Source: Paracoccaceae bacterium
Lineage (GTDB): Bacteria > Pseudomonadota > Alphaproteobacteria > Rhodobacterales > Rhodobacteraceae
Length of the DNA stretch: 64,000 nucleotides
Direction: 5' to 3'
Assembly: GCA_030148225.1 (NCBI GenBank)
Contig: JASBTX010000042.1
Location: 310,001 to 374,000 of the forward strand
Below are positions 1-8,665 of this stretch, piece after piece. The notes beneath the pieces are model-generated. The model saw only the letters and a list, made by a program, of their open reading frames with translations. It did no database searches and was not told where the DNA came from. A program made the translations under genes and the position numbers. Position 1 is the stretch's first letter, and each line of letters starts with the position of its first letter.

Positions 1-1
1 G

Positions 2-136
2 GTGGTGAACGGCGCCTCGGATTTTCTGGTCGAGGCTTTGGGCGACATCGGCAGGCATGCGCGGTCAGCCGTGTCGGCTGGTGCGCTCCCCCTGAATGTC
101 GCGGTCGAGATCGAAGGGATTTTCCAGGTCGAATGA
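2..136 (+). CDS. RidA family protein, C-terminal part (gene cut by window edge)
   Basis: Only the last 44 residues are present. Reading from base 2 gives VVNGASDFLVEALGD, then a GRHARSAV segment and an ALPLNVAVEIEG ending. This matches the C-terminus of RidA/YjgF enamine deaminases, in which the Arg of the HARSA segment lies in the active site and the final strand carries the VEIEG-like motif. RidA proteins hydrolyse reactive 2-aminoacrylate-type enamines. The stop codon overlaps the start of the next gene (ATGA at 133-136), which suggests co-translation with the phosphodiesterase. The true start lies outside the window. Confidence 0.85.
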   Translation: MVNGASDFLVEALGDIGRHARSAVSAGALPLNVAVEIEGIFQVE

Positions 137-897
137 CGCGGCCGCTTTCCGATGTCTTTCTGAATGTACCTTTTGCCCATCGGGGTTATCACGATGTGCA
201 GGCGGGCCGCCCGGAAAATTCGTTTGCAGCATTTGACGCGGCGATTGCAGCGGGCTTTGGGATCGAGATGGATGTGCAGATGTCCGGCGACGGCGATGCC
301 ATGGTCTTTCACGACTATGACCTCGCGCGGCTGACGGGCAAGACGGGCCGCGTTGATCAGATGTCTTCGGCCGCGCTGTCGGGCATTCCGCTGATCGGCG
401 GGCAGGCCGGGATGATGACATTACCCGATGTTCTTGCCCGTGTCGGGGGCCGTGTGCCGCTGCTGATCGAGGTCAAGGATCAGGATGGCGGGCTGGGTTC
501 GGGTATCGGCCCGCTGGAGGCGGCGGTTGCGGCAGCGGTATCGGATTATGATGGCCCGGTCGCGCTGATGTCGTTCAACCCCCATTCGGTTCAGCGGCTG
601 GCAGCGCTGGTTCCCGGCCTGCCGCGGGGACTGGTCACCGATGCGTTTGATGCGGATGAGTGGCCGGATGTGCCCGAAGCCCGCCGCCGGGAGCTTGCCG
701 CGATCCCGGATTACGACCGGTCAGGCGCCAGCTTTGTCAGCCATGATGTCGATGATCTGGCCGCGCCCAGGCTGGCCGAACTTGCCGCGATGGGCGCGCG
801 GATATTCTGCTGGACCGTGCGCAGCCCGGCGCAAGAGCGCAGCGCCCGCGAAATCGTCGATAACATTACCTTCGAAGGATATGATCCCGGGTCTTGA
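133..897 (+). CDS. glycerophosphodiester phosphodiesterase
   Basis: A 254-residue single-domain GDPD protein with no signal peptide, so probably cytoplasmic. The family hydrolyses glycerophosphodiesters to glycerol-3-phosphate and an alcohol. Visible family residues are the HRG motif (H16-R17-G18), E28-N29, the metal-binding E45/D47 pair in GIEMDVQ, and the second catalytic histidine H60 in VFHDYDL. A later LLIEVK segment supplies another metal-site acid. The length is typical of the short bacterial form. It starts inside the stop of the upstream ridA-like gene (4-nt overlap). The next gene begins 46 bp after its stop, so they may form one operon. Confidence 0.9.
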   Translation: MTRPLSDVFLNVPFAHRGYHDVQAGRPENSFAAFDAAIAAGFGIEMDVQMSGDGDAMVFHDYDLARLTGKTGRVDQMSSAALSGIPLIGGQAGMMTLPDVLARVGGRVPLLIEVKDQDGGLGSGIGPLEAAVAAAVSDYDGPVALMSFNPHSVQRLAALVPGLPRGLVTDAFDADEWPDVPEARRRELAAIPDYDRSGASFVSHDVDDLAAPRLAELAAMGARIFCWTVRSPAQERSAREIVDNITFEGYDPGS

Positions 898-943
898 CCT
901 TGGCCGGTCGGGTCCCAATTCTGAGGCACAGCCCGGGCAGGAC

Positions 944-2128
944 ATGACAGAAACTCAGATCGAAATTTCGACGCTTGCATCGCTGTCGCAGATCGACGCG
1001 GCCACATGGGATGCTTGTGCCTGCCCCGAGGCCGCCGATGGCCACCCCGCCGATCCGTTCACGACGCACCGTTTTCTGCTGGCGCTGGAAAAATCGGGAT
1101 CGGTCGGGGCCGGAACGGGGTGGCAGCCGCACTATCTTGTGGCGCGGGCAGCGGGGCAGGTCATCGCGGTGGCACCCCTTTATGCCAAGGGGCATTCGCA
1201 GGGTGAGTATATCTTTGATCACAACTGGGCGCATGCCTATGAAAATGCGGGTGGGCAATATTATCCCAAGCTGCAACAAAGCGTGCCCTTTACCCCGGCA
1301 ACGGGACGGCGGTTCCTGACCCGGCCGGGATTCGAGGCCACCGGGCTATCGGCGCTGGTGCAGGGTGCGGTTCAGGTTGCCGCAAATAGCCGCATATCGT
1401 CGCTGCATGTGACGTTCTGCACCGAAGAAGAGGCCGCCGCCGGTGCCGAGATCGGGCTGCTCAGGCGGGCGAGCCAGCAGTTTCACTGGTTCAACGCCGG
1501 CTATGGAAATTTTGATGATTTCCTGACCGCGCTGTCATCACGCAAACGCAAGACCATTCGCAAGGAACGCCGCACCGCGCAGGCCTTTGGCGGCGAGATA
1601 CTTGCCCTGACGGGTGAGGAGATTCAGCCGGAGCACTGGGATGCGTTCTGGCATTTCTATCAGGATACCGGTGCGCGAAAATGGGGCTCTCCCTACCTGA
1701 CGCGGGCGTTTTTTGACGAGGCTCAGGCCACATTGCGCGATGACATTCTGCTGGTTCTGGCGCGGCGCAACGGATCATGGGTTGCCGGTGCGCTGAATTT
1801 CATCGGGCGTGATGCGCTTTTTGGCAGGTACTGGGGCTGTGTCGAGGATCACCCCTGCCTGCATTTCGAACTGTGCTACTATCAGGCGATTGACTATGCG
1901 ATCCGCCATGGGCTGTCGCGCGTCGAGGCGGGTGCGCAGGGCAGTCACAAGCTGGCGCGCGGTTATATGCCGGTGACCACGCATTCGCTGCACTGGATCG
2001 GTGACCCGTCATTCCGCGACGCGATTGAGCGTTTTCTGATCGCCGAGCGCGAGGCGGTGGAGGAGGATATAGAAATCATGACCAGCTATGGTCCGTTTCG
2101 CAAACTGCGGGAGAAAGACGTGGAATGA
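944..2128 (+). CDS. GNAT/FemAB-like acyltransferase of the DUF482 (peptidogalycan biosynthesis) family
   Basis: A 394-residue protein resembling the DUF482 family, long annotated as peptidogalycan biosynthesis protein and structurally related to GNAT/FemAB acyltransferases. The substrate is not established. The segment [14 protein letters not shown], the W-x-F-Y-x-D-T-G-x-R-K-W-G region and the C-terminal [16 protein letters not shown] are hallmarks I associate with the family. I chose the ATG at 944 because the reading frame continues upstream only over the end of the GDPD gene, where it is an unlikely second-frame reading. The stop overlaps the next start (ATGA at 2125). Confidence 0.8.
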   Translation: MTETQIEISTLASLSQIDAATWDACACPEAADGHPADPFTTHRFLLALEKSGSVGAGTGWQPHYLVARAAGQVIAVAPLYAKGHSQGEYIFDHNWAHAYENAGGQYYPKLQQSVPFTPATGRRFLTRPGFEATGLSALVQGAVQVAANSRISSLHVTFCTEEEAAAGAEIGLLRRASQQFHWFNAGYGNFDDFLTALSSRKRKTIRKERRTAQAFGGEILALTGEEIQPEHWDAFWHFYQDTGARKWGSPYLTRAFFDEAQATLRDDILLVLARRNGSWVAGALNFIGRDALFGRYWGCVEDHPCLHFELCYYQAIDYAIRHGLSRVEAGAQGSHKLARGYMPVTTHSLHWIGDPSFRDAIERFLIAEREAVEEDIEIMTSYGPFRKLREKDVE

Positions 2129-2415
2129 GCACCGATGATATCGCTGACCCTGCGGAGCTTGAAAGTCTGCTGGCGGTGGGCTGGACAAGGGTTGACGGGC
2201 GCGAAGCCATCGCCAAGACCTATGTTTTCCGGAATTTCGTCGAGGCCTTTGGCTGGATGACCCGGGTCGCGATTGTCGCCGAAAAGATGAACCATCACCC
2301 GGAATGGTCGAATGTCTACAAAACTGTTCAGGTGACGCTGACCAGCCATGATACCGGCACGATTACCGCGCGCGATATCAGACTGGCCATGCGCATGGAT
2401 GCACTGGCGCAATAG
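2125..2415 (+). CDS. 4a-hydroxytetrahydrobiopterin dehydratase (pterin-4a-carbinolamine dehydratase)
   Basis: A 96-residue protein of usual family length. The [16 protein letters not shown] segment holds the diagnostic histidines of the PCD/DCoH fold, followed by the typical [10 protein letters not shown]-like strand. The enzyme dehydrates 4a-hydroxytetrahydropterin to regenerate the cofactor of aromatic amino acid hydroxylases. No phenylalanine hydroxylase gene lies nearby, so its partner must be elsewhere or its role differs here. It overlaps the upstream acyltransferase stop by 4 nt, and its stop is 20 bp from that of the convergent peroxiredoxin gene. Confidence 0.9.
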   Translation: MSTDDIADPAELESLLAVGWTRVDGREAIAKTYVFRNFVEAFGWMTRVAIVAEKMNHHPEWSNVYKTVQVTLTSHDTGTITARDIRLAMRMDALAQ

Positions 2416-2435
2416 ACCGGGCATTGTCTGCGGGT

Positions 2436-2924
2436 TTACATCATGTCCAGCAGGGTCTCGCCCGCCGCGATAACGCAGCTGCCGCCGGGCGGTTCCTGAT
2501 TCAGGATGGTGACGACGCCATCATCCACCAGCATCGTATAACGCATCGAGCGGTTGATCAGGCCGACCACGGGGGCTGAAAAATCCATGCCGATTGCGCG
2601 GGTGAATTCGCATTCCGGATCGGCCAGCATCCGGATACCTGCATCTGTGGCGCCGGTTTGCTCGCCCCAGACCTGCATGGCAAAGATATCGTTGACCGAA
2701 ACGCAGATCACGTCATCCACGCCTTTGGCCTTCAGGTCGGGGAAAACGCGGATCATGCTGGGAACATGGGCCGTGGTGCAGGTGCCGGTAAAGGCGCCGG
2801 GCAGACCGAATATCACAACCTTGTGCCCCTTGGTCATCGCCGAGAGCTGCCCGGATTGCGGCGCGTCGCCCTCTCTCCATCTGAGCAGCGCGTCGGGCAG
2901 GTTCTCGCCCACAGAAATCGTCAT
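2436..2924 (-). CDS. peroxiredoxin, Prx5/AhpC-TSA type
   Basis: A 162-residue thioredoxin-fold peroxidase. The peroxidatic cysteine lies in PGAFTGTCTTAHVPSM, the Prx5-subfamily active-site loop (Thr and Cys as in PGAFTPTC-x-x-x-HLP). Further cysteines in DDVICVS, DPECEF and GGSCVI could serve as resolving residues. It reduces H2O2 and alkyl hydroperoxides, usually with glutathione or thioredoxin. I chose the ATG at 2924 because the residues upstream of it read like promoter DNA. The gene is divergent from the flavoprotein reductase at 3004, with a 79-bp shared promoter region. Confidence 0.9.
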   Translation of the reverse strand: MTISVGENLPDALLRWREGDAPQSGQLSAMTKGHKVVIFGLPGAFTGTCTTAHVPSMIRVFPDLKAKGVDDVICVSVNDIFAMQVWGEQTGATDAGIRMLADPECEFTRAIGMDFSAPVVGLINRSMRYTMLVDDGVVTILNQEPPGGSCVIAAGETLLDMM

Positions 2925-2938
2925 GAATCGTCCCTTCG

Positions 2939-2968
2939 TTGATTGTGTAATTTGAGCACTGATATAGG
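2939..2968 (+). promoter_or_regulatory. possible sigma-70-type promoter for the flavoprotein gene at 3004
   Basis: In the short divergent gap, TTGATT (2939-2944) and TATAGG (2963-2968) are separated by 18 bp, a plausible -35/-10 pair pointing toward the start at 3004. The match is loose and rests on spacing only. Confidence 0.25.
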
Positions 2969-3003
2969 TTTGCGCGAGACGATGACCACAAGGGATCCGT
3001 GCC

Positions 3004-4209
3004 ATGTCCAAAATTGTTGTAATTGGTGCCGGGCAGGCCGGCGCATCGCTGGTTGCGCGGCTGCGGTCCGGTGGTTTTGACGGCTCGATCACCCTGATCG
3101 GGGCCGAGGATGTGCCGCCCTATCAGCGCCCGCCCCTGTCCAAGGCCTATCTGCACGGCGAGATGGCCGAGGAGCGTTTGTTCCTGAGGCCCGAACAGTT
3201 TTATGCCGATCAGAATATCGTGCTGAGGCTGGGTGCCGCTGTCGGGGCTATTGATCGTGGTGCGCGGACGGTGTCGGTGGGGGATGAGGTGATCAGCTAT
3301 GACCAATTGGCGCTGACCACCGGATCGGATCCGCGCCGCCTGCCTGCGGCCATCGGGGGCGCGCTGGAGCGGGTTTTCGAGGTGCGCACGCTGGCAGATG
3401 TCGATCGGATGCGCCCGATGTTCGAGGCCGGTAATCGCTGTCTGATCATCGGAGGTGGCTATATCGGGCTGGAGGCGGCGGCGTCGGCGCGCAAGGCGGG
3501 CGTTGACGTGACGCTGGTCGAAATGGCCGACCGCATCCTGCAGCGGGTGGCGTGTCCGGAAACCTCGGCCTATTTCCGCGACCTGCACCGCAAGAGCGGG
3601 GTTGATCTGCGTGAAGGTGTGGGGCTGGAGCGGTTGACGGGGGATGATGCGGTGACCGGGGCTGTGCTGAGCGACGGCACAGAGATCGACATCGACTTTG
3701 CCATTGTCGGCGTGGGCATTACGCCCGCCACGGCCCTTGCCGAAGCGGCGGGGCTGGAGTGCGATAACGGCATCGCGGTCGATGCCCATGGGCGGACATC
3801 CGACCCGGCAATCTGGGCGGCGGGCGACTGCGCAAGCTTTCCGATGCGGGGGACGCGCCTGCGTCTGGAAAGTGTGCAAAACGCCATCGATCAGGCCGAA
3901 TGCGTGGCTGATAACATGATGGGCAAGGATATCGCCTATGATCCCAAGCCGTGGTTCTGGTCGGATCAGTATGACGTCAAGCTGCAGATTGCCGGGCTGA
4001 ATACCGGCTATGACCGGGTCGCCGTGCGCCCGGGTGACCGGCCGGGGGCTGTTTCACACTGGTATTATGCCGATCAGCAGTTGCTGGCCGTCGATGCGAT
4101 GAATGATCCCCGCGCCTACATGATCGGCAAGCGGCTGATCGAGGCCGGAAAGTCACCGGCGATGGAGGTGGTTGCAGATCCGGGAACCGAACTGAAATCA
4201 TTGTTGTGA
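3004..4209 (+). CDS. FAD-dependent oxidoreductase, ferredoxin/rubredoxin reductase type
   Basis: A 401-residue pyridine-nucleotide-disulfide-oxidoreductase-fold protein resembling putidaredoxin and rhodocoxin reductases. These enzymes pass electrons from NAD(P)H through FAD to a small ferredoxin. The N-terminal FAD motif is VVIGAGQAGASL (about residues 5-16). The NAD-binding motif is IIGGGYIGLEAA (about 148-159), and the second FAD motif is WAAGDCASF (about 270-278). The PPYQRPPLSKAYL segment near residue 40 is characteristic of this subgroup. No ferredoxin or P450 gene is adjacent, so its partner is unknown. Divergent from the peroxiredoxin; rsmD follows after 4 bp. Confidence 0.88.
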   Translation: MSKIVVIGAGQAGASLVARLRSGGFDGSITLIGAEDVPPYQRPPLSKAYLHGEMAEERLFLRPEQFYADQNIVLRLGAAVGAIDRGARTVSVGDEVISYDQLALTTGSDPRRLPAAIGGALERVFEVRTLADVDRMRPMFEAGNRCLIIGGGYIGLEAAASARKAGVDVTLVEMADRILQRVACPETSAYFRDLHRKSGVDLREGVGLERLTGDDAVTGAVLSDGTEIDIDFAIVGVGITPATALAEAAGLECDNGIAVDAHGRTSDPAIWAAGDCASFPMRGTRLRLESVQNAIDQAECVADNMMGKDIAYDPKPWFWSDQYDVKLQIAGLNTGYDRVAVRPGDRPGAVSHWYYADQQLLAVDAMNDPRAYMIGKRLIEAGKSPAMEVVADPGTELKSLL

Positions 4210-4213
4210 TCCG

Positions 4214-4771
4214 ATGCGCATCATCGCCGGAGCATTCAGGGGCCGACATCTGGCCGAGGTTGGCAAGGGCGACAGGGCCGCGCATCTGCGGCCCACGACC
4301 GACCGCGTCCGCGAGAGCCTGTTCAGCCATCTGACGGGCGGGCATTACGATGACCCGGTCAGCGGTGCGCGTGTGCTGGACCTGTTTGCCGGGACGGGCG
4401 CGCTGGGGCTGGAGGCATTGTCGCGCGGCGCGGATTTTGCCTGTTTCATCGATAGCGGGCGCATGGCGCTGACGCTGATCGACAAAAATATCGCGCTTTG
4501 CCGGGCCGGTGATCAGACCCGCGTTATGCGCGCCGATGCATCGCGCCTGCCCGAAAACCCGGATGCGCCCTATGATCTGATCTTTCTCGATCCGCCCTAT
4601 GGCATGTCACTGGGCGAGCGCGCCCTGGCCTCTGCCCGAAGGGCAGGTTGGATCAGAGACGGCGCGCTGATCGTCTGGGAGGAAAACGCGCCACCTGTCA
4701 TCCCGGAATTCCTGTCGCTGCTGGGCCAGCGCAGCTATGGCGGGACGGTGATTTCGGTGTGCCGGGCCTGA
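4214..4771 (+). CDS. rsmD: 16S rRNA (guanine(966)-N(2))-methyltransferase RsmD
   Basis: A 185-residue class I SAM-dependent methyltransferase of usual RsmD length. It begins MRIIAGAFRGRHL, followed by LRPTTDRVRESLFS, both diagnostic of RsmD. The SAM-binding strand is VLDLFAGTGALGLEALSRG, and the catalytic motif is LIFLDPPYG, the DPPY form of the N6/N2 methylase motif, near residue 122. RsmD methylates G966 of 16S rRNA in the assembling 30S subunit. It sits 4 bp behind the flavoprotein gene and is probably co-transcribed with it. Its stop codon directly abuts the stop of the convergent META-domain gene. Confidence 0.95.
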   Translation: MRIIAGAFRGRHLAEVGKGDRAAHLRPTTDRVRESLFSHLTGGHYDDPVSGARVLDLFAGTGALGLEALSRGADFACFIDSGRMALTLIDKNIALCRAGDQTRVMRADASRLPENPDAPYDLIFLDPPYGMSLGERALASARRAGWIRDGALIVWEENAPPVIPEFLSLLGQRSYGGTVISVCRA

Positions 4772-5161
4772 TCACTCGGCACGGAAGAGGGCCGAGACGC
4801 CATCCTCATTCGTCAGGATCATCACGGGGCCCGACACTTCGGATATCACGAAACCCTGCAGGAGCCTGACAAAGGGGTCGTCGCCCACCGGAGCGTCGCA
4901 GCGCGCCGTTTCAGAGGTAAAGCCCGTGATCTCGATCCAGGGATAGGGCGCGGTCTGGCGGGCGGAAAAGTCATGGCAGGGTCCCTGACCTGTAACCCGC
5001 CCCTCGGAGGGGAACATGACGTAGCCGGTGAATTCGGGCTGTTGGTCATCAATTGTAGCAAGCATCCATCGCGTGTCAGGCGGGCCGGCATAGCCCGAAA
5101 TGCTCTCATCCGCGAAATAACCGCTCAGCATGATGGGAAAGAACAGAAAGAATGCCAACAT
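4772..5161 (-). CDS. META domain (HslJ-like) protein, probably exported
   Basis: A 129-residue protein with an N-terminal hydrophobic stretch (FFLFFPIMLSG) that could be a signal peptide or anchor. The rest resembles the META/HslJ domain: W-x-L near residue 32, a GPCHDFSA segment standing where the family has GCNxFxG, and a conserved TSETARCDAP segment followed by a short helix. HslJ-like proteins are envelope proteins of poorly defined function, linked in E. coli to novobiocin tolerance. It lies downstream of mcd on the same strand with a 70-bp gap. Family assignment is by motif only. Confidence 0.65.
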   Translation of the reverse strand: MLAFFLFFPIMLSGYFADESISGYAGPPDTRWMLATIDDQQPEFTGYVMFPSEGRVTGQGPCHDFSARQTAPYPWIEITGFTSETARCDAPVGDDPFVRLLQGFVISEVSGPVMILTNEDGVSALFRAE

Positions 5162-5180
5162 GGGGCTGGCATCTCACCCT

Positions 5181-5196
5181 ATGCGGGGTTCCGCAT
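5181..5196 (-). terminator. small hairpin after mcd
   Basis: ATGCGG (5181-5186), a GGTT loop and CCGCAT (5191-5196) form a perfect 6-bp stem with a 4-nt loop between mcd and the META gene. No T-run follows on either strand. It may be a processing or attenuation hairpin rather than a full terminator. Confidence 0.3.
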
Positions 5197-5231
5197 GGTG
5201 GATTGCGACCATCCGGGGGATGTTTCAGCCC

Positions 5232-6887
5232 TTAGCCCAGCAATCGGCGGGCGATCACCTGGGCCTGAATTTCCGCAGCACCTTCGAATATGTTCAGAAT
5301 ACGCGCGTCGCACAGGATGCGGCTGACCTTGTATTCAAGCGCAAATCCGTTGCCGCCGTGAATCTGAAGGGCATTATCGGCAGCCGCCCAGGCGACACGG
5401 GCACCCAGCAGCTTGGCCATCCCGGCCTCGAGGTCACAGCGGCGACCCGCATCTTTTTCACGGGCGGAATAATAGGTCAGTTGCCGGGCGATCATGATCT
5501 CGACCGCCATCATCGCCAGCTTGCCTGCCACACGCGGGAACGCGATCAACGATTTGCCGAACTGCTTGCGATCAATGGCATATTGCATGCCGACATCCAG
5601 CGCCGATTGCGCGACACCGATGGCGCGCGCCGCCGTCTGGATGCGCGCGCTTTCGAAGGTTTCCATCAGCTGTTTGAAGCCTTTGCCCTCTTCCCCACCC
5701 AAGAGGTTCCCGGCACGGACACTGAACCCGTCAAAGCCAAGTTCGTATTCCTTCATGCCACGATACCCCAGCACTTCGATCTCGCCGCCGCTGATCCCCG
5801 GATCGGGAAAGGGATTGTCATCTGTTCCCGGTGTCTTTTCCGCAAGGAACATCGACAGGCCGCGATAATCGGTGCTGTCCGGATCGGTGCGCGCCAGAAG
5901 GGTCATCACATGGGTGCGCGCGGCATGGGTGATCCATGTCTTGTTGCCGGTAACGGCATATGTATCGCCGTCGCGGACCGCGCGCGTGCGCAGCGCCCCC
6001 AGATCCGAGCCGGTATTGGGTTCGGTAAAGACCGCTGTCGGCAAAATCTCGGCGCTGGCGATCTTGGGCAGCCAGTGCTGTTTCTGCGCTTCGGTCCCGC
6101 CACAAAGGATCAGCTCGGCCGCGATTTCCGAGCGTGTTCCCAGCGAGCCGACGCCGATATACCCGCGCGACAGTTCTTCTGACACGACGCACATCGAGGC
6201 TTTGGACAGGCCAAACCCGCCATATTCCTCGGGTATGGTCAGCCCGAAAACGCCAAGCTCGGCCATTTCCTCGATGATCGGAAGGGGGATCAACTCGTCC
6301 TTCAGGTGCCAGTCATGCGCGTCAGGCTCGACCTTGTCGGCGGCAAAGCGGCGGAACTGTTCGCGGATCATCTCCAGCTCTTCGTCCAGACCCGTGGCGC
6401 CATAGGTTGCGTTTGCCTGCCCGTCCTGCATCAGACCGACCAGGCGCATACGCGCGGCCTGGCTGTTTCCCTCGCGGGTCAGCCGGGTGAATTCCGATGT
6501 TTCGATCCGGCTCTGATCCTCAGGCGTGATCCCGATATCTTGCAGGCGCAGAATCTCGCCCTGACTCATGGGGATGCCACCCCGGATCTGCGCCAGATAC
6601 TCACCAAATGCGATCTGATGGATCAGTTGCTCGATCTCGCCAAACCGGCCTTCGGCCGTCAGTCCCTCGGCCCAGTGCTGCATCTGTTCAAGCGATTGAA
6701 CATAGGTCGCCAGCCATGCAAAACCATGCGCAGCCGTTTGATTTTCTTCGATTAAAGCAGAGCTGATGCGCCCTTCGTGCATGGTGATGCGGGTCAGGCA
6801 GTCACGCGCCCTATCCAGAAGCGCCCGCAAGGGCGCAAGCGTTCCGCCCGTCAGTTCCAGAAGGTTGGGCAATACCGTGTCAGACAT
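5232..6887 (-). CDS. mcd: (2S)-methylsuccinyl-CoA dehydrogenase (ethylmalonyl-CoA pathway)
   Basis: A 551-residue acyl-CoA dehydrogenase. Ordinary family members have about 380-400 residues. The extra 150 or so at the N-terminus (through MHEGRISSALIEENQ and FAWLATYVQSLEQM) are characteristic of Mcd, which oxidises (2S)-methylsuccinyl-CoA to mesaconyl-CoA during acetyl-CoA assimilation. The ACAD core shows the FTEPNTGSD FAD-site motif, GNKTWITHA, and the C-terminal RKQFGK and QIHGGNG motifs. I start at the ATG at 6887 because the codons upstream lie in an AT-rich divergent promoter region. Other genes of the pathway are not in this window. Confidence 0.85.
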   Translation of the reverse strand: MSDTVLPNLLELTGGTLAPLRALLDRARDCLTRITMHEGRISSALIEENQTAAHGFAWLATYVQSLEQMQHWAEGLTAEGRFGEIEQLIHQIAFGEYLAQIRGGIPMSQGEILRLQDIGITPEDQSRIETSEFTRLTREGNSQAARMRLVGLMQDGQANATYGATGLDEELEMIREQFRRFAADKVEPDAHDWHLKDELIPLPIIEEMAELGVFGLTIPEEYGGFGLSKASMCVVSEELSRGYIGVGSLGTRSEIAAELILCGGTEAQKQHWLPKIASAEILPTAVFTEPNTGSDLGALRTRAVRDGDTYAVTGNKTWITHAARTHVMTLLARTDPDSTDYRGLSMFLAEKTPGTDDNPFPDPGISGGEIEVLGYRGMKEYELGFDGFSVRAGNLLGGEEGKGFKQLMETFESARIQTAARAIGVAQSALDVGMQYAIDRKQFGKSLIAFPRVAGKLAMMAVEIMIARQLTYYSAREKDAGRRCDLEAGMAKLLGARVAWAAADNALQIHGGNGFALEYKVSRILCDARILNIFEGAAEIQAQVIARRLLG

Positions 6888-7060
6888 GGTGACCTCTTCT
6901 GTATCTCGCGGCATGATCGGCTCCGTTCTGTGATCGGGCAAGCGATATCCTTTTTGCAGGTGCAGCGCAAGATAAATACGAATGTACAATGATTTTTGAA
7001 CAATAATAACCGCAGCAAAATTCTCTTTTGCCGCCCCGCCCATGGGCGTAGGCAGACCAT
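6888..7060. promoter_or_regulatory. divergent mcd / TauE-family promoter region
   Basis: This 173-bp gap is clearly richer in A and T than its surroundings, especially 6970-7025. It must hold the promoters of both mcd (minus) and the permease (plus). I could not identify a specific operator. Confidence 0.4.
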
Positions 7061-7828
7061 ATGGACCTGACCCAGACCCTGACACCAGAGGCGCTTGTGC
7101 TATCGGGGCTCGTGGCCTTTGCGGCGGCCTTTGTCAAAGGTGCCGTCGGTTTCGCCCAGCCGCTGATCATGATCAGCCTGATGGGGATTTTTCTGCCGAT
7201 TGAAATTGCTCTGGCCGGGCTGATCCTGCCGAACATGGCCGCGAATGCCGTTCAGGCGTTCCGGCAGGGCCTTGCCAGTGCGGTGCAATCGGCCCGGAGT
7301 TTCGGCGTCTATCTTGCGGTGATGCTAAGCATGATTCTGGTCACGGCGCAGATCGTCGCGCTTTTGCCGGAAAGATTGCTGTTTTTACTGATCGGTTTTC
7401 CGGTTGTCCTGCTGACGGCCACGATGCTGCTGAGGCCGGTCGTGCATATCCGGCTGTCATGGCGGCGCCTGGGCGATCCGCTGATCGGGCTGATTGCCGG
7501 GGCGGTTGGCGGTATGTCGGGTGTCTGGGGGCCGCCCACGGTGCTGTATCTGACGGCGCTGGGCATCGCCAAGCAAGAGCAGATCAGGTTGCAGGGTATC
7601 ATCTATGGTGCCGGGTCGGTTTTCCTGTTCCTTGGCCATTTGCAATCAGGCATCCTGTACCCGGCCACGCTTGGCTTTTCGGCCATGCTGATCCTGCCGG
7701 CGCTGGCGGGGTTGTGGCTGGGGTTTCTGTTGCAGGACAGGCTGCCGCAGGCCGGGTTTCGCCGGGCGACGCTGATCATCCTGTTGCTGGCGGGGCTGAA
7801 CCTGCTGCGCCGCGCCCTGATAGGCTGA
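7061..7828 (+). CDS. TauE/SafE (TSUP) family membrane permease
   Basis: A 255-residue, very hydrophobic protein with about eight predicted membrane segments. The first half contains FVKGAVGFAQPL and the second GAVGGMSGVWGPPTVLYL, the paired glycine-rich repeats typical of the TSUP (TauE/SafE/DUF81) family. Members export sulfite, sulfoacetate or other small organosulfur anions, but the substrate cannot be read from sequence. It is divergent from mcd and followed by a convergent gene, so it is probably monocistronic. Confidence 0.85.
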   Translation: MDLTQTLTPEALVLSGLVAFAAAFVKGAVGFAQPLIMISLMGIFLPIEIALAGLILPNMAANAVQAFRQGLASAVQSARSFGVYLAVMLSMILVTAQIVALLPERLLFLLIGFPVVLLTATMLLRPVVHIRLSWRRLGDPLIGLIAGAVGGMSGVWGPPTVLYLTALGIAKQEQIRLQGIIYGAGSVFLFLGHLQSGILYPATLGFSAMLILPALAGLWLGFLLQDRLPQAGFRRATLIILLLAGLNLLRRALIG

Positions 7829-7847
7829 CCGTGCGGGGGCAAACGCC

Positions 7848-8594
7848 CTAAGGGGACACGAATTCGGGTTCGGACAACTGGTCATCCGGCAGACGAACGG
7901 CATCGAACAGGCTGTAGTCGCTCTCGATGATCTGATCGGCGGGCGTAAACTCGAAATCATCGGCGAACCGTGATGTGCCGTATTCCTGAAGCGTCAGATC
8001 CTTCCATTCCCCCATGATCTCGTCCTCGGTCGTGGTCAGCACCCGGCTGCGCGGCGACAGGTTGGAGACCAGCACCAACCCTGTAGGGGCGCAGCCCAGA
8101 ACATCGATTCTGAGATCCGGCCGGTATTTCCTGAGAACCGGGATCATCTTCCAGACATCGCCCGTCCAGCCGCCGCCGGGCAGGTTGTTCAGATCGCGCG
8201 TCGTCATCCCGACGGTGGACGGCACGCAATCATGCAGGGCGATGACACCATTCTTGTCGGCATTTTTTTCGGCGTTGCGGAAATCACGGTAGAGATATTC
8301 AAACAGGTGCATGCCGTCGAGAAAACTGAATGATATCTTGGCCTTCATCGCCGACAGGATACCGCTGTCGAAGAAATCATCGCTGGTTTGCTGAAACACC
8401 AGCATGGCGGGTTTGGTGCCGATGATATCGGTCGACACGCGAAAGAACGGATCAACGGCAATGGTTTTGCCGCGCACACCGGCAAATGATCGTCCGGTGC
8501 GGCAGCCGATCTCCATGTACCAGTCAAACGTGACGCGGCGGTGAAGCTTCCTGAGAAACTTCACATAGCGCATATCCGTGGCAACCTTGAGCAC
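7848..8594 (-). CDS. class I SAM-dependent methyltransferase-like protein
   Basis: A 248-residue protein resembling the Methyltransf_24 group. YMEIGCRTGRSF (about residues 26-37) is the glycine-rich SAM loop, GKTIAVDPFF supplies the acidic residue after strand 2, and ISFSFLDGMHLFEYLYRDF is the D-G-x-H segment typical of this family. GVIALHDCVPS follows. The substrate is unknown; relatives act on sugars or glycans. The frame opens at GTG 8594, with an ATG seven codons later (8573) as an equally plausible start. Gene product placement is cytoplasmic by default, as no signal or membrane segment is visible. Confidence 0.7.
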   Translation of the reverse strand: MLKVATDMRYVKFLRKLHRRVTFDWYMEIGCRTGRSFAGVRGKTIAVDPFFRVSTDIIGTKPAMLVFQQTSDDFFDSGILSAMKAKISFSFLDGMHLFEYLYRDFRNAEKNADKNGVIALHDCVPSTVGMTTRDLNNLPGGGWTGDVWKMIPVLRKYRPDLRIDVLGCAPTGLVLVSNLSPRSRVLTTTEDEIMGEWKDLTLQEYGTSRFADDFEFTPADQIIESDYSLFDAVRLPDDQLSEPEFVSP

Positions 8595-8665
8595 TGGGCC
8601 TGTCCTGAACTGAAAAAGATTTTCCTCTTTTTAGGCCAATTTCCGGCCCTTGAAAGGTTTTTGTT

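Noticed and set aside
5130-6182. Long plus-strand open frame (350 codons) opposite mcd
   Set aside because: It runs antisense to a gene with clear acyl-CoA dehydrogenase motifs. GC-rich genomes produce such long shadow frames, and its translation shows no recognisable domain.
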